From NCBI GenBank assembly GCA_943354475.1, contig CALRBT010000008.1, positions 1 to 46,266 on the forward strand: 46,266 nucleotides of DNA. The letters run 5' to 3'. Shown in pieces: positions 8,148 through 15,438 of the stretch; positions within the stretch are counted from its first letter, which is position 1; each line of letters opens with the position of its first letter. Position numbers and translations under genes: made by a program. The DNA comes from Parcubacteria group bacterium. Its GTDB lineage: Bacteria; Patescibacteriota; Minisyncoccia; Phycocordibacterales; CALRBT01. Under the pieces are notes generated by a model, which saw only the letters and a list, made by a program, of their open reading frames with translations, searched no databases and was not told the origin of the DNA.

Positions 8148-9536
8148 TTATCGCTTAAAGACGGTAACTGTCAGACGATTGTAAATTTCATTAAATGTGT
8201 CCTCATTGGTTGTAATGACGAGCGTTTCTTTATTGATGAAAGAATAAAGCAAAACTGTTTTACCAGCGCTATCTTTTAAAATTCTAACATCTTTATTCTT
8301 GACCACCTTATCCTCAAAAGTATCATTCCAGTCACCCACCTTATCCCCAATATATGTTTCTGTGCTGGTTGCAACTGGTGGCTTTGCTCGGGTAAATATT
8401 TCGAGTAAATCAGCAGCCATGGTTGTCTCGAGGCTGAGCATTCCGGAGAAGGCGCTGTCGTAGAAATTTGATTTTAATATTAAGAAGGGTTCCCCATCAT
8501 TTATTATATGCAACCCCAGGACAAATTCCGGGTCAAGGGATCTTATGAAAGACGGGGTCGCTCTTGTATTCAGAAGAGAGAATAGTCCAGGCGTTTCCAA
8601 GAGACGATCTTTCCTCTTCCCATCTTTTGTTAAAGTAGAGTCAGTTTCGACAAGGACTATGTTAAGTATCGATCCAGCAGTATAAGTAGTGTTTGATTTC
8701 AAACTATCAATTGAAGCAACTAGGTTTACCCTGGTGAAACCATCAGTAAGTACCTTGTCCTGGTAGTCAGAGAAACTAATCGGTGTTACTTCACCAGGCA
8801 TAGGATTTTCAACCGAGAGTTTGGTATAGACCAAAAAGAGTGCACCTCCACCGAGAAGGAAGAAAAAAGTACTTAAAATGAGAGGGATGGTGATACGTGT
8901 TTTTTTAACAACTGCTTCTGAAGAGCCGATTCGTCCACTTGATTGAGGGCTAAGAAGTTCTGGAGAGGTTTGATACGGGGCACTTCTGAGTTGACTTGCA
9001 TTGTTTGTTGGATTAAATTTTTTTTGAGAGAGCCCTGATTCAATGGTTTTTGATAACGTATCCGCACTTCGACTCTCTGGAGTCGATAGCCTTTTCTCCA
9101 GCGGTTCTTGTACTTTTGTAATAATCGCTTCGCGAATCTGTGGTTCTAGCGGCTCTACTTCTATAGCAGGCGGGACCTCTAATACAGGTTCAGACATCGC
9201 CGCAGTCTTTTCCTGCATCAAACGTTTTGTCATTTCTTCGCGATCTCTATCCTTACGTTCATTTTCAGCGATAGCCATTTTAACTAATGACCCAGCATCT
9301 CCCTTCATTGCTTCTGCTACATCACTTTGATAGGTCCTCAGAAGGCGGATGCCAGCCTTCAAATCTTCGGGGGTCTCTCTACCTTTTTGCGACAAAACAT
9401 TTTCGAAACTCAAAAATCTTGGTTCTTGGTTTTGACGTGGTTGACCCTGGGTAGGATTTGGAATTGGTTGCGCTACACTCGGTGTTGTAGGTGGATTCGC
9501 ATTGTTCTGCACGGGTTGTTTATTATCTGGAGGCAT
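8148..9536 (-). CDS. Single-TM protein of unknown function, 462 aa
   Basis: A long Pro/Gln/Asn-rich, probably disordered N-terminal region (1-210) is followed by one transmembrane helix at about 217-237 (ITIPLILSTFFFLLGGGALFLVY) and an outside domain of about 220 residues with a mixed alpha/beta pattern. The layout (cytoplasmic tail, one TM, outer domain) is common among conserved Paceibacteria envelope proteins, but I recognise no named family. It is transcribed with the flanking minus-strand core genes; the strong terminator at 9585-9643 separates it from pnp. Confidence 0.8.
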   Translation of the reverse strand: MPPDNKQPVQNNANPPTTPSVAQPIPNPTQGQPRQNQEPRFLSFENVLSQKGRETPEDLKAGIRLLRTYQSDVAEAMKGDAGSLVKMAIAENERKDRDREEMTKRLMQEKTAAMSEPVLEVPPAIEVEPLEPQIREAIITKVQEPLEKRLSTPESRSADTLSKTIESGLSQKKFNPTNNASQLRSAPYQTSPELLSPQSSGRIGSSEAVVKKTRITIPLILSTFFFLLGGGALFLVYTKLSVENPMPGEVTPISFSDYQDKVLTDGFTRVNLVASIDSLKSNTTYTAGSILNIVLVETDSTLTKDGKRKDRLLETPGLFSLLNTRATPSFIRSLDPEFVLGLHIINDGEPFLILKSNFYDSAFSGMLSLETTMAADLLEIFTRAKPPVATSTETYIGDKVGDWNDTFEDKVVKNKDVRILKDSAGKTVLLYSFINKETLVITTNEDTFNEIYNRLTVTVFKR

Positions 9537-9584
9537 ACTGATATATTGTTTATCATTTTAACACCGTTTTCTCTTTGGAGAGAA

Positions 9585-9643
9585 TTTTTACAAACAAAAA
9601 CACCGCTTGGTCTACGACCAAGCGGTGTTTTTGTTTGTAAAAA
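9585..9643 (-). terminator. Terminator of pnp
   Basis: Perfect 28-bp stem (9585-9612 with 9616-9643) around a TAC loop, directly after the pnp stop codon. It is the longest hairpin stem in the window; it has A/T runs on both sides and can work in both directions. Confidence 0.9.
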
Positions 9644-9645
9644 TG

Positions 9646-11769
9646 CTACTTGCTCTGCTCCTTAAAAAAATTCGGCTCACAGTCTTTGATTGATAATGCA
9701 ATTCGATTGCGCTCAATCTCAACTGCCTTAACAATCACTGGGACCACCTGCCCTTCTTTAAGTAGGTCTCCAATTTTTTCAACTCGAAATGGCGCGAGCT
9801 CAGAGATGTGCACCAGTCCCTCTGTGTTGCCGATAAGCCTGACAAACGCACCAAACTCAGCGATTTTAGTAACTACCCCTTCAAACCTTTCCCCTACTTT
9901 AAATTCATGCGTCATTTCTTCAACGATCTTTAGTGCTTTTTCTGCAGAACCGTGTTTGCCGGTAATATAAACCGTACCGTCATCCTCGATCATGATGTCC
10001 GCCCCCGTTTTTGCTTTTATGTCGTTGATTACCTTTCCGCCTGTTCCAATTACCATGCCAATTTGATCAATTTTTATTTTGGTAATGAGAATCTTTGGTG
10101 CGTTTGGTGAAATATCGGCACGCGGTACAGAAATCTCCCCCTCAATTGTTTCAAGTATCTGCAACCTTGCTACCCTTGCCTGTTCCATTGCTTCGGCCAA
10201 AATCGAAATCGGCACCCCATCAGTTTTTATATCCATTTGTATGGCATTGACCCCATTTTTCGTTCCCGCGACTTTAAAATCCATATCTCCGTGATGATCT
10301 TCCGGTCCTTGTATGTCAGTAAGTATCTTATACTTTGGATTCACCACCCCCTCTTCCATAAGTAGCCCCATCGCAATTCCAGCAACTGGTCGTTTGATTG
10401 GAACCCCTGCATCCATCAAGGCTAGTGTTCCCGCACAAACGGAGGCCATGGACGTTGATCCGTTTGAGGCAAGCGATTCAGCAACAATGCGGATGGTATA
10501 AGGAAAAACTTCTTTGTTTGGAATAACAACCGAGAGAGCTTTTTCTGCTAGTGCTCCATGACCAACCATTCGACGATTAACTCCCCCAAGTTTACCAGTC
10601 TCTCCAGCAGAAAATGGTGGAAAGTTGTAGTGGAGTATAAAACGCCTTTCGTAATCCCCCTCCATTCCTGAGACAGATAGTGCATCCTGTGGTCCACCAA
10701 GTGTTAATGCTCCCAGTACGTGCGTTCCTCCTCGGTAGAAAATTCCAGATCCGTGAAGTGTTGAGGAAATACCTCCAGCTTTTGCGTAAAGCGTACGAAG
10801 TTCGCTCATTCCTCTTCCATCAGCGCGCTTGTCCTCATTGATTGCACCAAGATGAAGGAGTTCATTAACTCTCTCTTCAATAAAATGCCCCGCAGATTCT
10901 TTGTTGAATGCGTCACCCAAATTTTCCTTCACCTCTTTAAGCCATGCTTCTTCTGCGGCGAGGATATGTTCTTTCCCAACCCCAGAGAAAATTGCAATTT
11001 TTAACTTCTCTTGCCACTCTGCTGTAAATAAACTGGTTATTTCTTCTGGAACGACTCTTGCTCCAACTTCTTTTTTTACTTTTCCAATTTCGGCAACGAC
11101 CCTCTTTTGAAATTCGTTAAAGATTTCAATCTCACCAGATGCTTTTTTAAACGCTTCAGCGAGTACTGTCTCACTTGATTCATCTGCACCGACCTCAATC
11201 ATGACGATATTGGTATCCTTACCACAGATAATCATGTCAAATTCCTTATCGAGACTCTCTCTTTGTTTGTAGGTTGGATTGATTATCAAGTCCTCCATAT
11301 CTTTTTCTTTAAAGACTCTTACTGCCGAAACAGGCCCTCGCCAAGGAATGTCAGATACGGCGAGTGCGAGTGAGACAGCGTTGATGCCAAGAATATCTGG
11401 ATCATGCTCGCCAACAGCAAGTGCCATAACTACCACTTGTACTTCATAGCGCATAGATTGCTCAAAGAGTGGGCGGATGGTTCTATCAATAACTCGTCCT
11501 GATAAGATCGCTTCTTCTGATGGACGATTCTCTCTTCTGATAAACTTACTTCCAAGGATTTTTCCTGCAGCATAAAATCGCTCATCAAACTCAACTGAGA
11601 GTGGAAAGTAGCTACTCTCCTTCTCTTTATGTGACATCACAACTGTTGCTAAAACGACGGTATCCCCTTGTTTGAGAAGTACTGAGCCGTTAGTTTGATC
11701 AGCCAAATCAGTAAACTCCGCGGTAATCTTCTCCCCTCCAATTAGTACCTCAAATGTTTTTGATTTCAT
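9646..11769 (-). CDS. pnp: Polynucleotide phosphorylase
   Basis: PNPase degrades RNA 3' to 5' by phosphorolysis and forms a trimeric ring. All domains are present in the usual order in 707 aa: RNase PH core 1 (about 1-140), the alpha-helical linker (about 220-300), RNase PH core 2 with GDYERRFILHYNFPPFS and the catalytic-region motif ILTDIQGPEDHHGDMDFKVAGT, then a KH domain (IGMVIGTGGKVINDI, about 575-590) and a C-terminal S1 domain (about 635-700). RNase Y at 24.4 kb supplies the endonuclease partner. The 290-nt region upstream holds two structured elements, so leader-based autoregulation, known for E. coli pnp, is plausible here. Confidence 0.97.
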   Translation of the reverse strand: MKSKTFEVLIGGEKITAEFTDLADQTNGSVLLKQGDTVVLATVVMSHKEKESSYFPLSVEFDERFYAAGKILGSKFIRRENRPSEEAILSGRVIDRTIRPLFEQSMRYEVQVVVMALAVGEHDPDILGINAVSLALAVSDIPWRGPVSAVRVFKEKDMEDLIINPTYKQRESLDKEFDMIICGKDTNIVMIEVGADESSETVLAEAFKKASGEIEIFNEFQKRVVAEIGKVKKEVGARVVPEEITSLFTAEWQEKLKIAIFSGVGKEHILAAEEAWLKEVKENLGDAFNKESAGHFIEERVNELLHLGAINEDKRADGRGMSELRTLYAKAGGISSTLHGSGIFYRGGTHVLGALTLGGPQDALSVSGMEGDYERRFILHYNFPPFSAGETGKLGGVNRRMVGHGALAEKALSVVIPNKEVFPYTIRIVAESLASNGSTSMASVCAGTLALMDAGVPIKRPVAGIAMGLLMEEGVVNPKYKILTDIQGPEDHHGDMDFKVAGTKNGVNAIQMDIKTDGVPISILAEAMEQARVARLQILETIEGEISVPRADISPNAPKILITKIKIDQIGMVIGTGGKVINDIKAKTGADIMIEDDGTVYITGKHGSAEKALKIVEEMTHEFKVGERFEGVVTKIAEFGAFVRLIGNTEGLVHISELAPFRVEKIGDLLKEGQVVPVIVKAVEIERNRIALSIKDCEPNFFKEQSK

Positions 11770-11775
11770 ATGTCT

Positions 11776-11897
11776 GGGACTTCCAGATTTGGCAAATTTC
11801 CTCGTTGCTTCATTGTCGGTTTCTTGCGTCGTACGTCTAGTACGTCTGCAGAAATCGACTTCCTCGCGCCTCGAACTTTACTCAAATCTCAAAGCCC
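11776..11897. ncRNA. Structured element, copy 1 (pnp leader)
   Basis: A nested stem: outer arms around 11776-11791 and 11883-11897 (AGATTTG with CAAATCT, plus GGG.CTT with AAG.CCC), inner arms GTCGGTTTCT (11815-11824) with AGAAATCGAC (11850-11859). The core is shared with 34927-35050, where the inner arms read ATCAATTTCT/AGAAATTGAT, so pairing is kept by compensatory changes. It ends 6 nt before the pnp ATG. In the minus orientation the 3' outer arm includes GGAAG, a possible Shine-Dalgarno. Strand of function is not known. Confidence 0.6.
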
Positions 11898-11910
11898 TGA
11901 TTAATTTTGA

Positions 11911-11974
11911 TGTACAGATTTTAGGTCTCAAGCGCTTCGCTTTGGCGAGGGATTGAAATCTATCTATCTGTACA
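11911..11974 (-). promoter_or_regulatory. Second hairpin in the pnp upstream region
   Basis: Inverted repeat TGTACAGAT (11911-11919) and ATCTGTACA (11966-11974) encloses an inner hairpin AAGCG/CGCTT. If pnp is transcribed from beyond 11975, this stem is in the leader and could be the target of processing. Confidence 0.45.
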
Positions 11975-12024
11975 CCATGTTTCTACTGTTAATGACCTCA
12001 CTTTAGTAGAGAATTAGGAAAAAG

Positions 12025-12058
12025 AAAAGCCCCTCCACGCTAGCGTGGAGGGGCTTTT
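12025..12058 (-). terminator. Terminator of the NYN-domain gene
   Basis: Perfect 16-bp stem (12025-12040 with 12043-12058), AAAAGCCCC at the base giving a T run on the minus strand, immediately after the stop codon at 12062. Confidence 0.85.
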
Positions 12059-12061
12059 CAC

Positions 12062-12595
12062 TTACTTTGTTCCCCTTCTTTGGTTTGGTAGTCCAATCAG
12101 ATATTTCTTTGGATCTTCCGAGAGGTCAATGAAATCATCTGCCGCTTCACGCAATTTACTCGATGCGGACTTACCAAAGGCAACCACCTCAACCTGACAA
12201 CCTTGGTTATTCTTTAAATACTCAACGAGAGGAATAAAATCCCCATCTCCCGAGGCGATAATAATAGTATCAACCTTCGGTGCAAACTTCACCGCATCTA
12301 TGGCAAGTCCGACATCCCAATCAGCCTTCTTGGCTCCACCATAGAATATTTGCAAGTCTTTGGTCTTAGTTTCAATACCCACTTTCTCAAGCGCCTCGAA
12401 AAATCCTTTTTCGTCGCCGCTCTCGGTAGTAATAACATAAGCTACTGCACGGATGAGTGAGCGCCCAGCCACGGCATCTTTGACCACTTGGCCAAAATTA
12501 ACCTTAGCGTTATAGAGATTTCTTGCAGAGTGATAAAAATTTTGTGTATCAATAAAAACAGCAACGCGTTGATCTTTGTGTTTAATAACGGGCAT
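12062..12595 (-). CDS. NYN domain protein (LabA/DUF88-like), putative ribonuclease
   Basis: 177 aa. The PIN-like NYN fold is shown by the N-terminal strand with conserved Asp and Asn (VAVFIDTQNFYHSARN, about 12-27), the central DWDVGLAIDAVKF (about 92-105), and the strand plus acidic site IIIASGDGDFIPLVEYL (about 112-128). Such proteins are Mg-dependent nucleases in several bacterial and eukaryotic lineages, so RNA processing is likely, but the substrate is unknown. It sits between pnp and rpsO with its own terminator, a reasonable setting for RNA metabolism. Confidence 0.85.
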   Translation of the reverse strand: MPVIKHKDQRVAVFIDTQNFYHSARNLYNAKVNFGQVVKDAVAGRSLIRAVAYVITTESGDEKGFFEALEKVGIETKTKDLQIFYGGAKKADWDVGLAIDAVKFAPKVDTIIIASGDGDFIPLVEYLKNNQGCQVEVVAFGKSASSKLREAADDFIDLSEDPKKYLIGLPNQRRGTK

Positions 12596-12763
12596 ATGAT
12601 TTATTCGATTAAATAATTTTTGTATAAATCACGTCCGTGCGGATTTGCGCTGGACGCAACAGGTAAAAATATCGGTTAAGTGTAATAAATAGTGGCAATA
12701 AAAAGAGAAACCAAAATATGTAAAAATCGACCTTGGCTCACTAGTTTAGTTTAGCATAAATCA

Positions 12764-12791
12764 GAACTTCCCGAGAGAGCTCGGGAAGTTC
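12764..12791 (-). terminator. Terminator of rpsO
   Basis: 12-bp stem GAACTTCCCGAG with CTCGGGAAGTTC around an AGAG loop, 11 nt after the rpsO stop codon on the minus strand. Confidence 0.8.
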
Positions 12792-12802
12792 ATCACTTTA
12801 TG

Positions 12803-13066
12803 TTATTTGAGTGCTAATTTCTTAACAATCGCAGTGTGTCGCTTTGGATTTTTCTTCTCTAAATACTTGAGGTGAGAACGCCTATCAGCAACCATCTGCA
12901 AAAGGCCACGACGTGAGTGGTTATCCTTGGCATGGGTCTTGAGGTGAGAAGCTAGCTCCTCAATTCGCTTAGTCAAAATTGAAATCTGGACCTCAGGTGA
13001 GCCAGTATCAGTCTCATGCACACGCACGTCTTTGATGATTTTCTCCTTTTTCTTCTTAGTTAACAT
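12803..13066 (-). CDS. rpsO: 30S ribosomal protein S15
   Basis: 87 aa, typical length. S15 binds 16S rRNA helices 20-22 early in small-subunit assembly. Diagnostic segments are TGSPEVQISILTKRIEEL, the HSRRGLLQMV turn and RRSHLKYLEKK. I place the start at the ATG at 13066, giving MLTKKKKEK. An upstream in-frame GTG at 13075 overlaps the -10 box TAAAGT (13074-13079), so it cannot be inside the transcript. The gene is therefore predicted to be leaderless, unlike E. coli rpsO, whose leader carries an autoregulatory pseudoknot. Confidence 0.96.
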   Translation of the reverse strand: MLTKKKKEKIIKDVRVHETDTGSPEVQISILTKRIEELASHLKTHAKDNHSRRGLLQMVADRRSHLKYLEKKNPKRHTAIVKKLALK

Positions 13067-13073
13067 GGCTAGC

Positions 13074-13102
13074 ACTTTAGCATAAAAGCCTTATTCCCGC
13101 AA
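13074..13102 (-). promoter_or_regulatory. Promoter of rpsO (leaderless)
   Basis: Minus strand: TTGCGG, 17 nt, TAAAGT with an upstream TG. Seven nt separate the -10 from the ATG. It decides the rpsO start. Confidence 0.7.
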
Positions 13103-13169
13103 GCGCAAGGAGACAATCTCTTATTTATAGGCAAGTTGCCGTGTTTAGTGCTTAAAAATAGCATCAAAA

Positions 13170-13178
13170 TGATATACT
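13170..13178 (+). promoter_or_regulatory. Extended -10 promoter of xerC (leaderless)
   Basis: TGATATACT is followed after 6 nt by the xerC ATG at 13185. No clear -35 is seen. Confidence 0.6.
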
Positions 13179-13184
13179 TTAACT

Positions 13185-14126
13185 ATGTCGCACAATTTTA
13201 TGAATCTCGAAACACTAAAAAGACAATTTCTTGAATATATCGAGATTGAAAAGGGTCGTTCGCTGAAAACGGTTGAGAATTACGATCGTTACCTCACGGG
13301 TTTCTTTTCTTTTGCCAAAGTGACCGACCCAGCCAGAATTACCGACGAAATGCTTCGTGAGTACCGACTTTTTCTTAATCGTCAGATAGTTCATGGAGGA
13401 AATACCAAACTCCGCGATACCCTCAAACGCAAAACCCAAAATTATTACCTTATCGCCCTTCGTTCTTTCCTCAAGTATCTCGCCAAGCGTGGAATTACCA
13501 CACTTTCTCCACTCGCAATCGAGCTCGCCAAAATTCCTGAACGCTCTCTTGATCTGATTTCTTCAGAGGATTTGGTTCGTTTGATGAACGCGCCTGATGG
13601 GAGTGACGTTAAGTCCTTGAGGGATAAAGCAATCCTCGAGCTCCTCTTCTCTACAGGGCTTCGTGTCTCTGAGCTCTGTGCGCTACCACGTGATATTGAT
13701 CTTGGTAAGGACGAATTCTCGGTCCGTGGTAAGGGTGAGAAAGTCAGAGTCGTGTTTCTCTCAGGTGAAGCAAAGGATGCAATCAAGAAATATTTGGCAA
13801 AGCGCACTGATATGGACGACGCACTCTTTGCTCAACTCTCGGTTATTAATAAGTCCGATAAACGCAAATCTTCACGCCTCACTTCCCGCTCGATTGAGCG
13901 AATTATCAAACAGTATGCGATCAAAGCTGGAATCTCAAAGAAAGTTACTCCGCATGTCGTCCGCCATTCCTTTGCCACCGATCTCCTCCAGAATGGTGCT
14001 GACCTCCGCTCCGTCCAAATGCTCTTGGGGCACGCTAACATTGGCACCACGCAAATCTACACTCACCTTACTGATAAATATCTCGCCGAAGTCCACAAAA
14101 ATTTCCACAACAAGCGAAGGAAATAA
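13185..14126 (+). CDS. xerC: XerC/XerD-type tyrosine recombinase
   Basis: Site-specific recombinase that resolves chromosome dimers at dif in most bacteria. 313 aa with an N-terminal SAM-like core-binding domain (about 8-100) and a C-terminal catalytic domain. Catalytic residues are visible: Arg160 (STGLRVSEL), Lys near 183 (RGKGEKVRV), His257 and Arg260 (HVVRHSFA), His283 (LGHANIGTT) and nucleophile Tyr292 (IYTH). Whether it acts as XerC, XerD or a single XerH-like enzyme cannot be told. It is the only recombinase in the window and a conceivable, untested, partner for the att-like tRNA repeats at 19.7 kb. Confidence 0.92.
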   Translation: MSHNFMNLETLKRQFLEYIEIEKGRSLKTVENYDRYLTGFFSFAKVTDPARITDEMLREYRLFLNRQIVHGGNTKLRDTLKRKTQNYYLIALRSFLKYLAKRGITTLSPLAIELAKIPERSLDLISSEDLVRLMNAPDGSDVKSLRDKAILELLFSTGLRVSELCALPRDIDLGKDEFSVRGKGEKVRVVFLSGEAKDAIKKYLAKRTDMDDALFAQLSVINKSDKRKSSRLTSRSIERIIKQYAIKAGISKKVTPHVVRHSFATDLLQNGADLRSVQMLLGHANIGTTQIYTHLTDKYLAEVHKNFHNKRRK

Positions 14127-14144
14127 CTTACACTACGAAAAAGC

Positions 14145-14183
14145 AAAACCGTCCTCCAGGCGGTTTGCCTGTTGGACGGTTTT
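14145..14183 (+). terminator. Terminator between convergent xerC and the 144-aa gene
   Basis: AAAACCGTCC (14145-14154) pairs with GGACGGTTTT (14174-14183), with an inner CAGGC/GCCTG stem, followed by further T residues. It can serve both genes. Confidence 0.8.
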
Positions 14184-14203
14184 TTCGAAAGCTTTGTCAG
14201 TAT

Positions 14204-14638
14204 TTAGAATGGAGGGCGCGAAACAACCTTTCTTTCGACCATTGAGTTTGGATTGCCAGATACGTACCACCAATGGATGCAAAAGTTGCAACCAAGCACG
14301 ATTCCTGAGAGAGTCCACCACATCCAGTTTGGATAAATGTTACCGAAAAATGGCCCCCCGATAGTTTTGTACAGATATCTAAGGAGTAAGTCCACTCCTA
14401 GGGCACCTACTATGGGTATCAAGCATCTGCAATATGTTTTTGTCAGACGTTCCTGATAATCCCTGTCAGAATCTTCCGCGCCTGAAATTCTAATCATGGA
14501 ATACACCAATGGTGCCAATACAGATACTACTATGCGCGTTGACGCTCCAGTATTGACGTAATAGGTGGGAGGTTCGTTTGACCAAATCCACGTAATAAAA
14601 GTGAAGAATAAGGTATCGAAGAGCGGTAGAATGACCAT
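14204..14638 (-). CDS. Small multi-pass membrane protein of unknown function, 144 aa
   Basis: Hydrophobic segments at about 3-20, 35-50, 68-90 and 105-128 suggest three or four membrane helices. No family recognised. The start is well supported: AGAGGA lies 9 nt before the ATG, and a minus-strand promoter TTGCAA-17 nt-TATAAG sits at 14680-14708, giving a leader of about 40 nt. It belongs to a group of small orphan genes in this window with a Shine-Dalgarno and own transcription signals, in contrast to the leaderless core genes. Confidence 0.6.
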   Translation of the reverse strand: MVILPLFDTLFFTFITWIWSNEPPTYYVNTGASTRIVVSVLAPLVYSMIRISGAEDSDRDYQERLTKTYCRCLIPIVGALGVDLLLRYLYKTIGGPFFGNIYPNWMWWTLSGIVLGCNFCIHWWYVSGNPNSMVERKVVSRPPF

Positions 14639-14679
14639 GATGGGCGTTCCTCTCGGTGTGAGCCTGACTTTCTAAGTTA

Positions 14680-14708
14680 CTTATATAAAAATACACTAGA
14701 ACTTGCAA
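14680..14708 (-). promoter_or_regulatory. Promoter of the 144-aa membrane protein gene
   Basis: Minus strand TTGCAA, 17 nt, TATAAG; the start codon is about 42 nt downstream. Confidence 0.55.
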
Positions 14709-14723
14709 GAAATTTGGAAAAAC

Positions 14724-14748
14724 CTAAGCGCAACGAAATTGCGCTTAG
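14724..14748 (-). terminator. Terminator of the 74-aa gene
   Basis: CTAAGCGCAA pairs with TTGCGCTTAG around a CGAAA loop, 24 nt after the stop codon. The core GCGCAACGAAA recurs in the terminator-like hairpin at 15153-15172. Confidence 0.75.
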
Positions 14749-14772
14749 TTCAAGTGGACTTCAAACAGGTCC

Positions 14773-14997
14773 TCACAGTTTTGGAGCCAAAATTTCTCGA
14801 CAACAGAGGATAACCTCTTCGGGGCAAGTAGTCACATCCAAAAGATATCTGCGAAGTCTCTCGTATGTCTCAGGGTATGTTCCTAGAACTACTTCAAATA
14901 TCTGACAATCCCTGAAACCTACCTCCGGTTCATTGAGTTTATTACATGCGTCAGTAACAAGCGTGCGAATTTCGTCCGCAGTCATGCCCATTGCCAT
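14773..14997 (-). CDS. Small protein of unknown function, 74 aa
   Basis: Acidic, helical, cytoplasmic-looking, with three cysteines (about 18, 31 and 58, 64-65 region including CC). No known motif. The start is supported by AAGGTG placed 6 nt before the ATG. It has its own terminator on the minus strand and is followed by another small Shine-Dalgarno-led gene. Function unknown. Confidence 0.6.
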   Translation of the reverse strand: MAMGMTADEIRTLVTDACNKLNEPEVGFRDCQIFEVVLGTYPETYERLRRYLLDVTTCPEEVILCCREILAPKL

Positions 14998-15061
14998 AAC
15001 AACACCTTTTTTCTATCTATTCTTTATAAGTGAGAAAACAAGGTAATAGTTACTTCATAGA

Positions 15062-15139
15062 TTATTTCTTCCACACCATTTCAAAAATTTCTTTAACCGT
15101 TTTTGCCACTTCCTTATTATGAGTCACTGCCTTTTGATT
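15062..15139 (-). pseudogene. Possible C-terminal remnant of a TrmB-like regulator
   Basis: Between two stops the minus strand encodes 25 residues ending HNKEVAKTVKEIFEMVWKK. The spacing of Glu/Ala/Phe and the final Phe-x-x-x-Trp resemble the C-terminus of TrmB-type sugar-responsive regulators abundant in Patescibacteria. There is no credible start or upstream coding sequence, so it looks like a decayed fragment. The match is from memory of the pattern and is weak. Confidence 0.3.
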
Positions 15140-15152
15140 CTAAAAACGAAAA

Positions 15153-15172
15153 GGCGCAACGAAAGTTGCGCC
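15153..15172 (-). terminator. Terminator-like hairpin after a pyrimidine-rich stretch
   Basis: GGCGCAAC and GTTGCGCC around a GAAA loop, followed on the minus strand by TTTTCGTTTTT. It would end any minus-strand transcript crossing 15173-15313; no minus-strand gene precedes it. Confidence 0.65.
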
Positions 15173-15313
15173 GATGGTGAGGGGGTGGTGGGGAAAGGAA
15201 AGAAAGAAAAAGAACGGAGGTGAAAAGAACGAGGTGAAAATAAAGAGAGGATTGGGGTGAGTGAAATAAGGGTAAGTGTAAGTAGAAAGAGAAAGAAGCG
15301 GAAAGAAAGGCAA
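15173..15313. other. Purine-rich tract, candidate pyrimidine-rich small RNA on the minus strand
   Basis: About 140 nt are almost free of C on the plus strand and consist mostly of A and G with scattered T. It contains GGAGGTGA and GAGGTGA, so the minus-strand RNA would carry anti-Shine-Dalgarno-like TCACCTCC and TCACCTC before the terminator at 15153-15172. Open frames through it are low-complexity and I do not accept them as genes. The rest of the 14998-15438 gap holds the remnant above and nothing else I recognise. Confidence 0.4.
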
Positions 15314-15438
15314 TCTACATACAAAAACCGATATTCCACTCACCTGCTGGCTCTCAAAGGCTTCTGTCTATTAGAACTCAGTATCAACAAAAAGGTTTCT
15401 TTTTTGTATTTACTTACAAAAAGTTTTAGTATTGATGG

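Noticed and set aside
15124-15343. Minus-strand Phe/Leu/Ser-rich frames in the purine tract
   Set aside because: Low complexity caused by the pyrimidine bias of that strand, two frames equally open, and the terminator lies inside them.
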